The translations under genes were made by a program, and so were the position numbers. Positions 1 through 9,425 of a DNA stretch of 64,000 nt are shown here, in pieces (the first letter of the stretch is position 1; each line of letters starts with the position of its first letter). The notes below the pieces were generated by a model. It ran no database searches. It was not told the DNA's origin and worked only from the letters and a program-made list of their open reading frames with translations. The stretch is taken from assembly GCF_002159845.1 (NCBI RefSeq), contig NZ_NFJK01000007.1:62001-126000 (forward strand). Reading direction: 5' to 3'. The stretch comes from Anaeromassilibacillus sp. An250 (GTDB lineage Bacteria > Bacillota > Clostridia > Oscillospirales > Acutalibacteraceae).

Positions 1-1
1 G

Positions 2-2332
2 GAGCATCGGGACATCCCCTACTTTATGGATAAGCCCCAGGCGGTGGATGCGGAGCCCCTGATGCGGTTGGTGCTTTCTGCATTTCAGGTGGTGCGCTCC
101 GGGTTTGCCTCTGGCGATGTGTTTGCCTACTTGAAGACGGGTTTGGCCGGCTTTTCCACGGAACAGATTTCCGCGTTGGAAAATTATACCTACTTATGGA
201 ATCTGTCCGGCCGGAAGTGGAAAGAAGCATGGGCGGACCATCCACGTGGATTTGTGGAGGAATGGACGGAGCGGGACCGCGAGCAGCTGGAAGCGCTGAA
301 TGAGAGCCGCAGTGCGGTGGTAGAGCCTTTATCCCGGTTTGCCCAGCGGGTGGCGGAGGCCGACGGCGAAGAGATGGCGTTGGCGGTGTACCGCCTGTTG
401 GAGGACGTCCAGGCGGCGGAACATCTAAAAGAATTGGCGGCACGGCTGGCGGCGGACGGAAGGCCGGAGCTGGCGGAACGGCAGCTGCGCCTGTGGGATG
501 TGCTGATGGCGATCCTCGACCAGAGCGCCCTGGTGCTCAAGGGATGCCGTCTGCGCCACACGCGGTATGCAGAGCTCCTGCGTCTGGTGATCTTGGCGAA
601 CGACATTGCCAGCATTCCGGAGGGCCTGGACGAAGTGACCGTCGGCGCTGCGGACCGTATCCGCGCGGAGGAACCGAAGGTGGTCTTCCTGCTTGGGGCG
701 GCGCAGGGCGATTTCCCGCTCTCTCCGAGCTCCCATTGTGTGTTCAGCGATGGGGAACGCCGGGAGTTGATCGCGCTCGGCCTGCCGCTGAACGATACGC
801 TGGAGGGCGTTGCCGTGCAGGAACGCTTCCTTGCCTATGCGGCAATGAGCGCCGCTTCGGAGCGATTGTACATCAGCTTTGCCGCGGCCGGTCCGGAGGG
901 CGAGCCAAAGCGCGCCTCTGCGATTGTCACGGAGACACTGTCCATTTTGCAGGGAGTGCCTGTTTATACCCCGTACAGCCTGCCACAGACCTGGACGGCA
1001 AACGCCGCGCAGCCCGCCTTTGCGCTGGCCGCACAGCAATGGCAGCGGAATACGCCGCTTTCCGCAACGATGAAGCAGCTCTTTGCGGAGCGGCCCGGCT
1101 ATGCGGCGCGCACCGCTGCGGTGGACCGAGCGGCTCGGAAAGGTGCTGCCGGTTTCCAGGACGAGGAGAAAGCGCGGAAGCTCTTTGGCGCAAATATGCA
1201 TGTATCCGCAACGCAAATTGAGACATTTTACCTCTGCCGGTTTCAATACTTTTGCCGTTATGGGCTGCGCGCCAAGGAGCGCCGCACCGCGGAGATGGAT
1301 GCATTGGAATACGGGAGCCTGATGCACTACCTTTTGGAGCACATCTTCCGCGAGACGGGCGCGCAGGAATTGCACGCCATGGGCCAACAGGATCTCAAAG
1401 CGGAGATCGACCGCCTGTTGGAGCAATATATGGAGACGCATCTCGGCGGATCGCGCAATAAGTCGCCGCGTTTTGCGTATCTGTTTGCACGGCTGTCCGA
1501 GTCCGCGCTGGTGATCATTGCGCACATAGCGGAGGAACTCTGCCAGAGCGAATTTGCGCCCGTGGACTTCGAACTGCCCGTCGGCGAGGACGGGGTGCCC
1601 GCTCTGTCGATCCCTCTGCCGGACGGCGGGCGGGTGTCCATCGACGGGAAGGTGGACCGCGTGGACCTGCTCCAACGGGACGGGGTCCAGTATTTGCGCG
1701 TGGTGGATTACAAGACCGGCAAGAAGGAATTCAAGCTGTCGGATGTGATCTATGGCGTCAACATGCAAATGCTCATCTATTTGGCGACCTTGAGCGAAAA
1801 CGCGGAAGCGCGCTATGGCGGCAATCTGGCGCCGGCGGGGATTCTTTATGTGCCCGCCTCGAGGCCCAATCTCTCCGTGGCGCGCGGCACGTCCAAGGAA
1901 AAGGTGCGGCAGGAAGAAACCAAAAAACTGCGCATGAACGGCCTATTGATCGACGACCCAGACATTCTCCACGCGATGGAACCCGACGGCGCGGGGACAT
2001 ACATCCCGGTGACCATCAAAAACGGCGCTCCCGCCCGGCGCGACAGCGTGGTGTCGCCGGGGGAGATGGACGCCATCTTGCGCCGGGTGAAGGATTTGGC
2101 CGCATCCATGGCAGAAGAGCTGCACCGGGGCCGCGTGGCGGCGGTCCCGCTCAAGGGCGATACGGACGCCTGCCAGTGGTGCCCGTATTTTGCGGTCTGC
2201 GGCAGGGAACAGGAGGACGCCGCGCGGCAGATGGGCAAATGGGACCGCAACGCGGCCCTAGCGGAATTGACAAGGAAGGGGGAGCATACAGATGGGACGG
2301 AATTGGACGCCAGGCCAACGGGACGCGATTGA
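2..2332 (+). CDS. addB: ATP-dependent helicase/deoxyribonuclease subunit B, 5' end cut by window edge
   Basis: AddB is the partner of AddA in the Firmicutes double-strand-break repair helicase-nuclease that replaces RecBCD. The reading frame is open to the left edge, so only about the last 776 residues are present; Bacillus AddB is about 1,160. Visible are the AddB-type EHRDIPYFMDKP segment at the edge, a cysteine in ETFYLCRFQYFC, a RecB-family nuclease core (VDRVDLL, then VVDYKTGKKEF) and a C-terminal CQWCPYFAVC cluster. Together these cysteines match the family's Fe-S cluster around the nuclease. Its last 41 bases overlap addA, so the two are translationally coupled. The assignment is firm; the start codon lies outside the window. 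Confidence 0.95.
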   Translation, partial: EHRDIPYFMDKPQAVDAEPLMRLVLSAFQVVRSGFASGDVFAYLKTGLAGFSTEQISALENYTYLWNLSGRKWKEAWADHPRGFVEEWTERDREQLEALNESRSAVVEPLSRFAQRVAEADGEEMALAVYRLLEDVQAAEHLKELAARLAADGRPELAERQLRLWDVLMAILDQSALVLKGCRLRHTRYAELLRLVILANDIASIPEGLDEVTVGAADRIRAEEPKVVFLLGAAQGDFPLSPSSHCVFSDGERRELIALGLPLNDTLEGVAVQERFLAYAAMSAASERLYISFAAAGPEGEPKRASAIVTETLSILQGVPVYTPYSLPQTWTANAAQPAFALAAQQWQRNTPLSATMKQLFAERPGYAARTAAVDRAARKGAAGFQDEEKARKLFGANMHVSATQIETFYLCRFQYFCRYGLRAKERRTAEMDALEYGSLMHYLLEHIFRETGAQELHAMGQQDLKAEIDRLLEQYMETHLGGSRNKSPRFAYLFARLSESALVIIAHIAEELCQSEFAPVDFELPVGEDGVPALSIPLPDGGRVSIDGKVDRVDLLQRDGVQYLRVVDYKTGKKEFKLSDVIYGVNMQMLIYLATLSENAEARYGGNLAPAGILYVPASRPNLSVARGTSKEKVRQEETKKLRMNGLLIDDPDILHAMEPDGAGTYIPVTIKNGAPARRDSVVSPGEMDAILRRVKDLAASMAEELHRGRVAAVPLKGDTDACQWCPYFAVCGREQEDAARQMGKWDRNAALAELTRKGEHTDGTELDARPTGRD

Positions 2333-5300
2333 AGCGCGCGGAGGGACGCTGCTGGTTTCCGCCGCTGCCGGTTCGGGCAAGACGGCGGTCCTGGTGCAGC
2401 GCGTGATCGAGCGATTGACCGACGAGCGCCATCCGACGGATGCGGACCGCCTTTTGGTGGTCACGTTTACGAAGGCCGCGGCTGCGGAAATGCGGGACCG
2501 GATCGCCGCCCAGATCGCCCTGCTGTTGGAAGAAGACCCGTATAACGTGCGTTTGCAGCGTCAGCAGATCCTGTTGGCGCGGGCACAGATCAGCACCATC
2601 CACAGCTTTTGCAGCGAACTGGTGCGGGAGAATTTTTATAAGCTCGGCGTGTCGCCGGATTTTCGCATCTTGGACGACGCGGAAATGACGCTGCTTCGCA
2701 ACGATGCGATGGCGCAGGTGCTGGATGAATATTACGCTCTTTCAGACCCGTCGTTTTTGGAGCTGGTGGACGCCTTTTCCGCTGGGCGCGACGATGCGCG
2801 GATTGTCTCAACAGTGGAGACCCTCTATGAATTTGTGCGTTCCCACCCGTTCCCGGAGCGGTGGCTGCGCGAAAAGGCCGCCCTCTATCGGGAGGAGATT
2901 CCCGCATCCCAGACCATCTGGGGGGAGACGGCGCTCCGCTATGCGGCGGACGCGGTGGCGTACGCTATCGCCCTGACACAGAACGCACTGTCCCTGATGC
3001 GGCAGGATGAGGCGATCGAAAAGGCCTATCACGATGCGTATGCGTCGGACTTGGCCGGTTTGCTGGACTTGCAGGCGCGCATCGCACAAAAGGATTGGAA
3101 TGGGCTTGCCTTTGCGTGCGGGGATTTTACCTATGAGAAGCTGAAGCCCCTGCGCGGCTATGGGGACGACCCTTTGAAAAATAAGCTGACGGCCTCCCGC
3201 AAAGAGGTCAAGGCCACGGTGGAAAAGTTGGCCGGCCTGTTTCAGGAGAGCGAGCTGGAATGTGCGGCGGACATTGCGCGCCTGGCCCCGCTGGTGGCCA
3301 AGCTCTTCGAGGTGACGGTCCGCTTTGGCGAGACGCTCGACCGCTTGAAGCAGGAACGCCGCGCCGCCGATTTTGGCGATTTGGAGCACTGGGCGCTGAA
3401 GCTTCTTGTCCGCGACACGCCGGAGGGGGCTGTCCGCACCCCGGAGGCGGAGGAGCTGGCCGCGCGGTTTGATGAGATCATGGTGGACGAGTACCAGGAC
3501 ACCAACGAGGCGCAGGACATGATTTTCCGCGCGGTGTCGCGGGAGGAATCGAACCTGTTTTTTGTGGGGGATGTCAAGCAGAGCATCTACAGCTTCCGGC
3601 AGGCCATGCCGCAGATTTTCCTGCGCCGCCGCGCGGCCTATCCGCCCTACGACCGCACGCGGGATGTGTACCCGGCCAGCATTGCGCTGGACCGGAACTT
3701 CCGGAGCCGCGCAGGGGTCACCGGGGCGGTCAACTTTGTCTTTCGCCAGTTGATGAGCGTCCAGACGGGCGACCTCGATTACGGGGAGGGGGAGGAGCTG
3801 ATTCCGGGCGCGTCCTATCCCCCCAGCGCGGAGCCCGACACCCAGCTCGACATCATCGACCTCTCCAAAGGGGACGAGGAAGAGATGGTCCGCGTCGAGA
3901 GCCGCCACATCGCGGAGCGCATCCACCGCATGATGGCGGAGGGCCTGCTGGTCACGGAGGATGGGGTGCAGCGCCCCGCCGGTTACCACGACTTCTGCAT
4001 TTTGCTGCGCAGTGCAAACCGGTACGCAAAGGAGTATGCCAAGGAGCTGCAGCGCCTTGGCGTTCCCGCATGGGCGGATACGGGCGGGGGCTTTTTTGCC
4101 GCGCCGGAGGTGGCTGTGGCGGTGTCGTTGCTGCGGGTGATCGACAACCCGATGCAGGACATCCCGCTGTTGTCCGTATTGATGAGCCCCATCTATGGGT
4201 TTACCCCGGACGATCTGGCGGACATCCGCATCCGGGAGCGCAAAGAGCCGCTCTACATCGCCCTGGTGCGGGCGGCGCAGGAGGGCGATGGGCGGGCAAC
4301 GCAGGTTTTGCGGGACATCGAGGAGTACCGTGCTCTGGCCGCAACCCTTCCCTCGGACCGGCTGATCAATCTGGTATACGAAAAAAGCGGGTATCCGGAT
4401 CTGGTGCAGGCGATGGAAAACGGCGAACTCCGGCTGGCAAATTTGCGCCTGCTGTTGGAGTATGCCAAGAAATACGAGGGTTCCGGCTTCAACGGGCTGT
4501 CCGGCTTTGTGCGGATGTTGGATCGCTTGGAACAGCAGGATGCCGACCTCGCCTCAGCCTCCACAGTGGGCGGGGCCGAAGTGGTGCAGATTATGAGCAT
4601 CCATCGCAGCAAGGGGCTGGAATTCCCGGTCTGTATCCTGGCGGGCTGCTCCCGGCGGTTTAACAAGGAGCGCGGGGACGTTCTGCTGCATCCGGAACTG
4701 GGATTCGGCGTGAAACTGCGCGACCCGGAGACCGGCGCGCGGGTGACAACCTTGCCCAGGGAGGCCGCCGCATTGGAGATCGACCGCGGGGAGATGAGCG
4801 AGGAATTGCGCGTCCTGTATGTGGCGATGACGCGCGCAAAAGAAAAGCTGCTGCTTGTGACCACGGTGAAAGATGCGGAGAAGACGCTGGGAAAGCTGGC
4901 CTCCCGTCTGACCGAAGAGCCGCGCCTACAGCCCTATGTGGTGCGGAGCGCTTCCTGTATCTCCGACTGGCTGCTCCTGTGTGCGATGCGCCATCCGGAT
5001 GGAGGAACGCTGCGCGAGATGGCGGCGGCGCTGCCGGGCGTCACCGTTTCCTGCGATACCCCCTGGGCGATTCGGATCGTTTCTCCCCCCGCCGCGGAAG
5101 AGCAGGGGCAGCCAGAAGCGGAGGCCCCGGCAATGCCCGACCAGGCGCTGCTAAGTCAATTGAGAAGCGAACTGGATTTTGTATATCCCTACGCCGGTTT
5201 GCGCGGCGTGCCGACCAAGGTGGCGGCCAGCGATCTGGCGGCGGAACCGTTTTCTTTCCAGTATGCCGCCACAGCGCGCCCCGCTTTTTTGAGCAAGCAG

Positions 5301-5825
5301 GGGTTGACTCCTGCAGAGCGCGGCACAGCGCTGCACCAGTACATGCAGTTCTGCGACTATGAGACGGCGCGCACGCAGCCAGAGCGCGAGTGTGAGCGCT
5401 TGGTGAAGCAGGGGTTCCTTTCCCGCGAGGAGGGCGACGCGGTGGAGATGAACCGGGTGCAGGCGTTTTTTGCCTCACCCCTGGCGCAAAGGATCCTGCA
5501 TGCGAAGCAAGTCCTCCGCGAGTACCGCTTTACCGTGGAGATTCCCTCCGGAGAAGTGCAGCCCGGCCTGCCGGAAACGCTCGCAGGGGAGCCGGTGGTG
5601 ATGCAGGGCGCGGTGGACTGTGCATTTGAGGAGGACGGTAGCCTGGTTATCGTGGATTTTAAAACCGACCACACTAAGGACGAAGCCGCCCTGTGGGAGC
5701 GCTACCGGGCACAGTTGGCCCTTTACCGCCGGGCGCTCGCGGTCTGCACCGGCCTGCCGGTCAAGGAATGCCTGCTGTACTCGTTTTATCTGAACCGCGA
5801 AATCCGTGGGGAAGGGATGGGTTGA
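2292..5825 (+). CDS. addA: ATP-dependent helicase/nuclease subunit A
   Basis: UvrD-like helicase plus nuclease subunit of AddAB, which resects DNA ends before RecA loading. The 1,177-residue length is normal for the family. Helicase motifs appear in order: Walker A AAAGSGKTAVL near residue 20, Walker B DEYQDTNEAQD, RNFRSR, IHRSKGLEFPVC and VAMTRAKEKL. A C-terminal RecB-type nuclease carries GAVDCAF and VIVDFKTDH. The ATG lies inside the end of addB and follows a purine-rich AAGGAAGGGGGA ribosome site, so it is expressed from the addB transcript. No terminator is obvious after it; the next promoter begins about 30 bases downstream. Confidence 0.96.
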   Translation: MGRNWTPGQRDAIEARGGTLLVSAAAGSGKTAVLVQRVIERLTDERHPTDADRLLVVTFTKAAAAEMRDRIAAQIALLLEEDPYNVRLQRQQILLARAQISTIHSFCSELVRENFYKLGVSPDFRILDDAEMTLLRNDAMAQVLDEYYALSDPSFLELVDAFSAGRDDARIVSTVETLYEFVRSHPFPERWLREKAALYREEIPASQTIWGETALRYAADAVAYAIALTQNALSLMRQDEAIEKAYHDAYASDLAGLLDLQARIAQKDWNGLAFACGDFTYEKLKPLRGYGDDPLKNKLTASRKEVKATVEKLAGLFQESELECAADIARLAPLVAKLFEVTVRFGETLDRLKQERRAADFGDLEHWALKLLVRDTPEGAVRTPEAEELAARFDEIMVDEYQDTNEAQDMIFRAVSREESNLFFVGDVKQSIYSFRQAMPQIFLRRRAAYPPYDRTRDVYPASIALDRNFRSRAGVTGAVNFVFRQLMSVQTGDLDYGEGEELIPGASYPPSAEPDTQLDIIDLSKGDEEEMVRVESRHIAERIHRMMAEGLLVTEDGVQRPAGYHDFCILLRSANRYAKEYAKELQRLGVPAWADTGGGFFAAPEVAVAVSLLRVIDNPMQDIPLLSVLMSPIYGFTPDDLADIRIRERKEPLYIALVRAAQEGDGRATQVLRDIEEYRALAATLPSDRLINLVYEKSGYPDLVQAMENGELRLANLRLLLEYAKKYEGSGFNGLSGFVRMLDRLEQQDADLASASTVGGAEVVQIMSIHRSKGLEFPVCILAGCSRRFNKERGDVLLHPELGFGVKLRDPETGARVTTLPREAAALEIDRGEMSEELRVLYVAMTRAKEKLLLVTTVKDAEKTLGKLASRLTEEPRLQPYVVRSASCISDWLLLCAMRHPDGGTLREMAAALPGVTVSCDTPWAIRIVSPPAAEEQGQPEAEAPAMPDQALLSQLRSELDFVYPYAGLRGVPTKVAASDLAAEPFSFQYAATARPAFLSKQGLTPAERGTALHQYMQFCDYETARTQPERECERLVKQGFLSREEGDAVEMNRVQAFFASPLAQRILHAKQVLREYRFTVEIPSGEVQPGLPETLAGEPVVMQGAVDCAFEEDGSLVIVDFKTDHTKDEAALWERYRAQLALYRRALAVCTGLPVKECLLYSFYLNREIRGEGMG

Positions 5826-5853
5826 TGTGCGTCCATCTTTTGAAAAATTGTCC

Positions 5854-5882
5854 TTGACAAACGCTGGGCTAGATGGTAAAGT
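5854..5882 (+). promoter_or_regulatory. Sigma-A promoter of the infC-rpmI-rplT operon
   Basis: TTGACA (5854-5859), a 17-base spacer, then TAAAGT (5877-5882). It lies just past addA and ahead of the structured leader. It is the only good promoter match in this gap. Confidence 0.7.
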
Positions 5883-5889
5883 TAGTAGG

Positions 5890-6013
5890 TAAAACAAAGC
5901 GGGGCTTTGCCCACACCTGTGTGGTTCCGTCCGTCATGGGTCAATACGTACACAGAGCAATCTGTGAAATGAGGTATTGATGCGCGAGCGGAAGGATTCT
6001 GCCCGCGCTTTTT
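5890..6013 (+). promoter_or_regulatory. Structured 5' leader with attenuator ahead of infC (L20-leader-like)
   Basis: The transcribed leader contains several hairpins: CCACAC/GTGTGG near 5911-5924, a long-range helix TCAATAC (5941-5947) with GTATTGA (5974-5980) enclosing CACAGA-GCAA-TCTGTG (5951-5966), and a GC-rich stem at 5982-6008 followed by TTTTT. The last has the form of an intrinsic terminator just before the infC ribosome site. In Firmicutes this operon is autoregulated by ribosomal protein L20 through a leader that switches between terminator and antiterminator; the position and terminator fit that mechanism. I did not check it against the covariance model. Confidence 0.65.
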
Positions 6014-6052
6014 GTTGCATTCATAAATAACGTGATTTGGAGGTGCTTAACC

Positions 6053-6571
6053 ATTAGCAACAAGGAACTACAGATCAACGAAGAAATTCGTGACAGAGAA
6101 GTGCGTGTCATCGGTTCGGACGGCAACCAGCTTGGGATTATGCCCACCGCGAAGGCGTTGGAGATGGCGTTCGGACAAAATTTGGACCTTGTAAAAATTG
6201 CGCCGCAGGCGACGCCTCCGGTTTGCAAAATTATCGACTACGGAAAGTACCGTTTTGAACAGACGAAGCGCGAGAAGGAAGCAAGAAAGAACCAGCGTGT
6301 CGTCGAGATCAAGGAAATCCGCCTGTCCCTCAATATCGACACCCACGACTTTGAGACGAAGGTTGGCCATGCCACCCGATTCTTGAAGGAAGGCAATAAG
6401 GTCAAGGTTTCCATCCGCTTCCGCGGCCGTGAGATGGGGCATCCTGAGCAGGGCCACGAGATCATGCGGCGCTTTGCAGAGGCGCTCAGCGAGCTTGCCA
6501 ATGTGGAGAAACCGGCGAAGCTGGAAGGACGCAACATGCTGATGTTCCTTGCATCCAAACCCGCTAAATAA
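6053..6571 (+). CDS. infC: Translation initiation factor IF-3, with ATT start codon
   Basis: IF-3 binds the 30S subunit, keeps it apart from 50S and checks the initiator tRNA and start codon. The 172-residue product has the usual two-domain layout: [19 protein letters not shown] at the N-terminus and a C-terminal domain with [19 protein letters not shown]. The start is placed at ATT (6053-6055): it follows a perfect GGAGGT at 6039-6044 with an 8-base spacer, while the earlier GTG at 6032 would put that ribosome site inside the coding region. AUU starts are well known for infC and allow IF-3 to limit its own synthesis. It heads an operon with rpmI and rplT. Confidence 0.93.
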   Translation: MSNKELQINEEIRDREVRVIGSDGNQLGIMPTAKALEMAFGQNLDLVKIAPQATPPVCKIIDYGKYRFEQTKREKEARKNQRVVEIKEIRLSLNIDTHDFETKVGHATRFLKEGNKVKVSIRFRGREMGHPEQGHEIMRRFAEALSELANVEKPAKLEGRNMLMFLASKPAK

Positions 6572-6594
6572 TCATTATTAAGGAGGAGCATATC

Positions 6595-6792
6595 ATGCCC
6601 AAGATTAAAACACACAGCGGCGCGAAAAAGCGCTTCAAGCTTTCTAAGAATGGAAAGGTCATCCGCGCCCACGCCAATAAATCCCATATCCTGAACAAGA
6701 AGACCACCAAGCGCAAGAGAGGCCTGCGTCAGACCACTGTGGCGGACAAGACGAATGTACGCCAGGTGAAGCGCCTGGTGCCTTATAAATAA
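6595..6792 (+). CDS. rpmI: 50S ribosomal protein bL35
   Basis: Small, very basic large-subunit protein of 65 residues, the normal length. The N-terminus [15 protein letters not shown] and the segment [17 protein letters not shown] are typical of bL35. AAGGAGGAGC precedes the ATG. It lies 23 bases after infC and is co-transcribed with rplT. Confidence 0.97.
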   Translation: MPKIKTHSGAKKRFKLSKNGKVIRAHANKSHILNKKTTKRKRGLRQTTVADKTNVRQVKRLVPYK

Positions 6793-6848
6793 TCGAGGCA
6801 GCGTTTCGTTTCCGATCAAAACTATAACCATTACTGGAGGTATATAAA

Positions 6849-7202
6849 ATGGCACGTGTAAAAGGCGCGTTGATGACACGCAAGAGAAGAAAAAAGACTT
6901 TGAAGCTGGCGAAGGGCTATTTTGGTGCAAAGAGCAAGCACTTTAAGATGGCGAAACAGGCCGTCATGAAATCCGGCAACTATGCATACATCGGCCGCAA
7001 GCAGAGAAAGAGAGATTTCCGCCGCCTGTGGATCACCCGGATTTCCGCCGCCTGCCGCATGAACAACATCAGCTACTCGGTGTTCATGAACGGGCTGAAG
7101 AAGGCAAATATCGCGCTCAACCGCAAGATGCTCGCTGAGATCGCTGTGAGCGATGAGGCTGCATTCAAGGCGCTGGTTGAGAAGGCAAAAGCCGCAAGAT
7201 AA
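6849..7202 (+). CDS. rplT: 50S ribosomal protein bL20
   Basis: Basic 117-residue protein that binds 23S rRNA early in 50S assembly and, in Firmicutes, represses its own operon through the leader. It begins [16 protein letters not shown] and contains [12 protein letters not shown] and [14 protein letters not shown], all diagnostic. A CTGGAGG ribosome site lies 9-10 bases ahead. It ends the operon and is followed at once by a strong terminator hairpin. Confidence 0.97.
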   Translation: MARVKGALMTRKRRKKTLKLAKGYFGAKSKHFKMAKQAVMKSGNYAYIGRKQRKRDFRRLWITRISAACRMNNISYSVFMNGLKKANIALNRKMLAEIAVSDEAAFKALVEKAKAAR

Positions 7203-7213
7203 AAAAGCTGGAA

Positions 7214-7248
7214 TTGCGCCCGGAAGAGATGCCGGGCGCAACTTTTCG
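7214..7248 (+). terminator. Intrinsic terminator after rplT
   Basis: A perfect 10-bp stem, TTGCGCCCGG (7214-7223) with CCGGGCGCAA (7232-7241), is followed by CTTTTCG. It closes the infC-rpmI-rplT unit. The run of T is short, so some read-through into the next gene is likely. Confidence 0.8.
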
Positions 7249-7260
7249 TTATGGGTGAAA

Positions 7261-8058
7261 ATGATGCCGGAAGTGATTACAAGCCGAAAAAATGAATGGG
7301 TGCGCCATGCCGCAAAGCTCGCCTCCTCCGCGGAATTCCGGCGGAGCGAGGGCCTTTTTATAATCGAGGGGGCCCGTTTGTGTGCGGACGCTGCGGACAG
7401 CGGCATCGCGGTCCGGACGCTGTTCTATACCGAACAGGCAGCGCAGCGGTATGCCTCGTATTTGGAGCGGGTGGTCCCCCGGGCCGCGCGTGCGTATCTG
7501 CTGGCGCCGCATGTGGCGGAATTGCTGGCGGAGACCAAGACGACGCAGGGGGTTTTCTGTATCTGTGAAAAGCGCCCTGGGACGGTGGGGCTGGAGGGGC
7601 TTTCGCCCCAAGGACACCTCTTGGCGGTCGAGAATTTGCAGGACCCCGGCAATTTGGGGGCGGTCCTGCGCACGGCGGAGGCATTGGGGCTTTCCGGCGT
7701 GCTGCTGGCGGGAAACTGCTGCGATGTGTATAGTCCGAAGGTGCTCCGCGCCAGTATGGGGGCAGTGTTCCGCCTTCCGTTCCGCTCGGTGGAGCGCCTG
7801 GCGGATGCGGCGCCAACGCTCCGGCAGATCGGTTTTGCGCTCTATGCCGCTGTGCCGGATCGGACGGCAAAGCGGGTTACGGAGCTCTCCTTTGAAAAGC
7901 CTTCCATCATTGCGGTGGGCAACGAAGGGAACGGGTTGGAAGCGGAGACAGTGGCCGCGTGCGGCCAAGCGGTGACGATCCCCATGCGGGGGCGCGCGGA
8001 GTCGCTCAATGCGGCGGCCTCCGCAGCCATTCTGATGTGGGAACTGATGCGGGATTGA
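7261..8058 (+). CDS. TrmH/SpoU-family RNA 2'-O-methyltransferase
   Basis: A SPOUT-fold enzyme that uses S-adenosylmethionine to methylate a ribose 2'-hydroxyl in rRNA or tRNA. The 265-residue protein has an N-terminal substrate-binding domain (ITSRKNEWVRHAAKL, EGLFIIEG) and the knotted domain with three motifs: NLQDPGNLGAVLRTAEALG, VLRASMGAVFRLPF and the C-terminal SLNAAASAAILMWEL. The start is one of two adjacent ATGs (7261, 7264) and neither has a strong ribosome site. It lies between the rplT terminator and dprA, a common arrangement in Clostridia. Substrate position cannot be told from sequence. Confidence 0.88.
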   Translation: MMPEVITSRKNEWVRHAAKLASSAEFRRSEGLFIIEGARLCADAADSGIAVRTLFYTEQAAQRYASYLERVVPRAARAYLLAPHVAELLAETKTTQGVFCICEKRPGTVGLEGLSPQGHLLAVENLQDPGNLGAVLRTAEALGLSGVLLAGNCCDVYSPKVLRASMGAVFRLPFRSVERLADAAPTLRQIGFALYAAVPDRTAKRVTELSFEKPSIIAVGNEGNGLEAETVAACGQAVTIPMRGRAESLNAAASAAILMWELMRD

Positions 8059-8073
8059 GAGGAGGAGAACAGG

Positions 8074-9237
8074 ATGGAGTTGGACCGGCGTGCCTATTGG
8101 ATCTGGCTGCAACATGCCCTGCAAGCGGGCAGCAGCAAGCCGCGCCACATCCTGGAATCCTTTGGCAGCATCGAGGATTTTTACCGTGCGGGCCCGCAGG
8201 AGTGGGGCCTGCTGGGGATTTTCACACAGCGCGAGCTTTCCGCAATGCGGGAATATCCCCTACAGGAGGCACAGGCCCAACTCGCCCATTGTGCGCAGAT
8301 GGGGCAGACGGTTCTCACGCCGGAGGACGGGGAATATCCCTTCCTTCTGCGGCAGATTCATAACCCTCCGGCTGTATTGTATATACAGGGAGAACTTCCG
8401 GATTTTGCGGAAGTCCCCGCCATCTCCATTGTGGGGACGCGGAAAGCGACGCTGGTGGGGAAGCGGGTTGCACACAGCTTGGGGTATGGGCTTGCCAAGG
8501 GCGGCGCCGTGGTCGTCAGCGGCGGTGCGCTGGGCATCGACACAGCTGCCCACAAGGGCGCGCTGCTTGCGGGAGGAAAGACGGTCTGCGTGCTCGGCTG
8601 CGGGATCGATTATCCGTATTTAGCCGCGAATACCTCTTTGCGGGAGGCGATTTCACATAGCGGCGCCCTGCTTTCGGAGTATCCGCCGGGGACACCGGCG
8701 CTTCGCAATCATTTCCCCATCCGCAACCGGCTGATTTCCGGACTGTCCGTCGGGACGGTGGTGGTGGAGGCTGCGGAAAAGAGCGGGTCTTTGCTCACCG
8801 CGAACAATGCGATCCATCAAAACCGCGACGTCTTTGCCGTGCCCGGCTTGGTCGGGAGCCGTATGTCCCAAGGTCCCAACAACCTTTTGCGCGAGGGAAT
8901 GAAGGCGGTCAGCTGTGCAAATGACATTTTGGAGGAATATCTTTTCCGCTTTCCAGGAAAAATCCACTTGGAGGAATCGGCGGAAAGTGTTATGCTGATA
9001 AAGGCCGCACCGCAGGAGCAGAAACCCACACCGGCCTGCCGAAAAGTGCCGGAGGGCCTTTCAGACGACGCCTCTGCGCTGTTCCAGGCGCTTTCCAGAG
9101 AGCCGCGTGCCTTGGCTGAGCTTTGCTCGGAGGCAGGGGTTCCGGCGGCACGCGCCCTTCCAGCGCTTACGGAACTGGAGCTGATGGGTTGCATCCAGGG
9201 GTATTCGGGGAGAAGATACGCCTTAAAACATTCTTAG
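8074..9237 (+). CDS. dprA: DNA processing protein DprA
   Basis: DprA (Smf) loads RecA onto single-stranded DNA taken up during transformation. The protein has 387 residues: an N-terminal SAM-like domain, a Rossmann-like core (SIVGTRKATLVGKRVA, SGGALGIDTAAHKGAL, GCGIDYPY, FPIRNRLISGLS) and a C-terminal winged-helix segment from about residue 320. AGGAGG lies upstream of the ATG and only 15 bases separate it from the methyltransferase. The dprA-topA-trmFO order is conserved in many Firmicutes. DprA alone does not show natural competence, since it is present in many non-competent species. Confidence 0.94.
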   Translation: MELDRRAYWIWLQHALQAGSSKPRHILESFGSIEDFYRAGPQEWGLLGIFTQRELSAMREYPLQEAQAQLAHCAQMGQTVLTPEDGEYPFLLRQIHNPPAVLYIQGELPDFAEVPAISIVGTRKATLVGKRVAHSLGYGLAKGGAVVVSGGALGIDTAAHKGALLAGGKTVCVLGCGIDYPYLAANTSLREAISHSGALLSEYPPGTPALRNHFPIRNRLISGLSVGTVVVEAAEKSGSLLTANNAIHQNRDVFAVPGLVGSRMSQGPNNLLREGMKAVSCANDILEEYLFRFPGKIHLEESAESVMLIKAAPQEQKPTPACRKVPEGLSDDASALFQALSREPRALAELCSEAGVPAARALPALTELELMGCIQGYSGRRYALKHS

Positions 9238-9381
9238 GCTTTATGAAAGCCCGTCCAAATGTCTTGTGGACAGGTTTTCACAAAGTCTAAAGGACTTTGC
9301 CATTTTTGGAGATCAACATTGATTTGTAAAACATAGATATATAGGAACGTTGTTGTGCGGGAAGATGGAGTTCCCGCAGCG

Positions 9382-9401
9382 GTACGGCGGCTGTGCCGTA
9401 C
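9382..9401 (+). promoter_or_regulatory. Hairpin in the dprA-topA gap, just before the topA ribosome site
   Basis: GTACGGC (9382-9388) and GCCGTAC (9395-9401) form a perfect 7-bp stem with a 6-base loop. It has no T run, so it is not a terminator. It sits a few bases before GAAAGAGGTGG, where it could affect topA translation or mRNA stability. No convincing promoter hexamers were found in the 188-base gap, although an AT-rich stretch near 9319-9345 could hold a weak one. Confidence 0.4.
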
Positions 9402-9425
9402 GAGATGAAAGAGGTGGATAGATAG

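Noticed and set aside
425-1768. 447-codon minus-strand frame within addB, and similar long frames opposite addA, topA and yebC/pyrB
   Set aside because: All lie over genes with clear family motifs and arise from codon bias; none has a ribosome site or domain.
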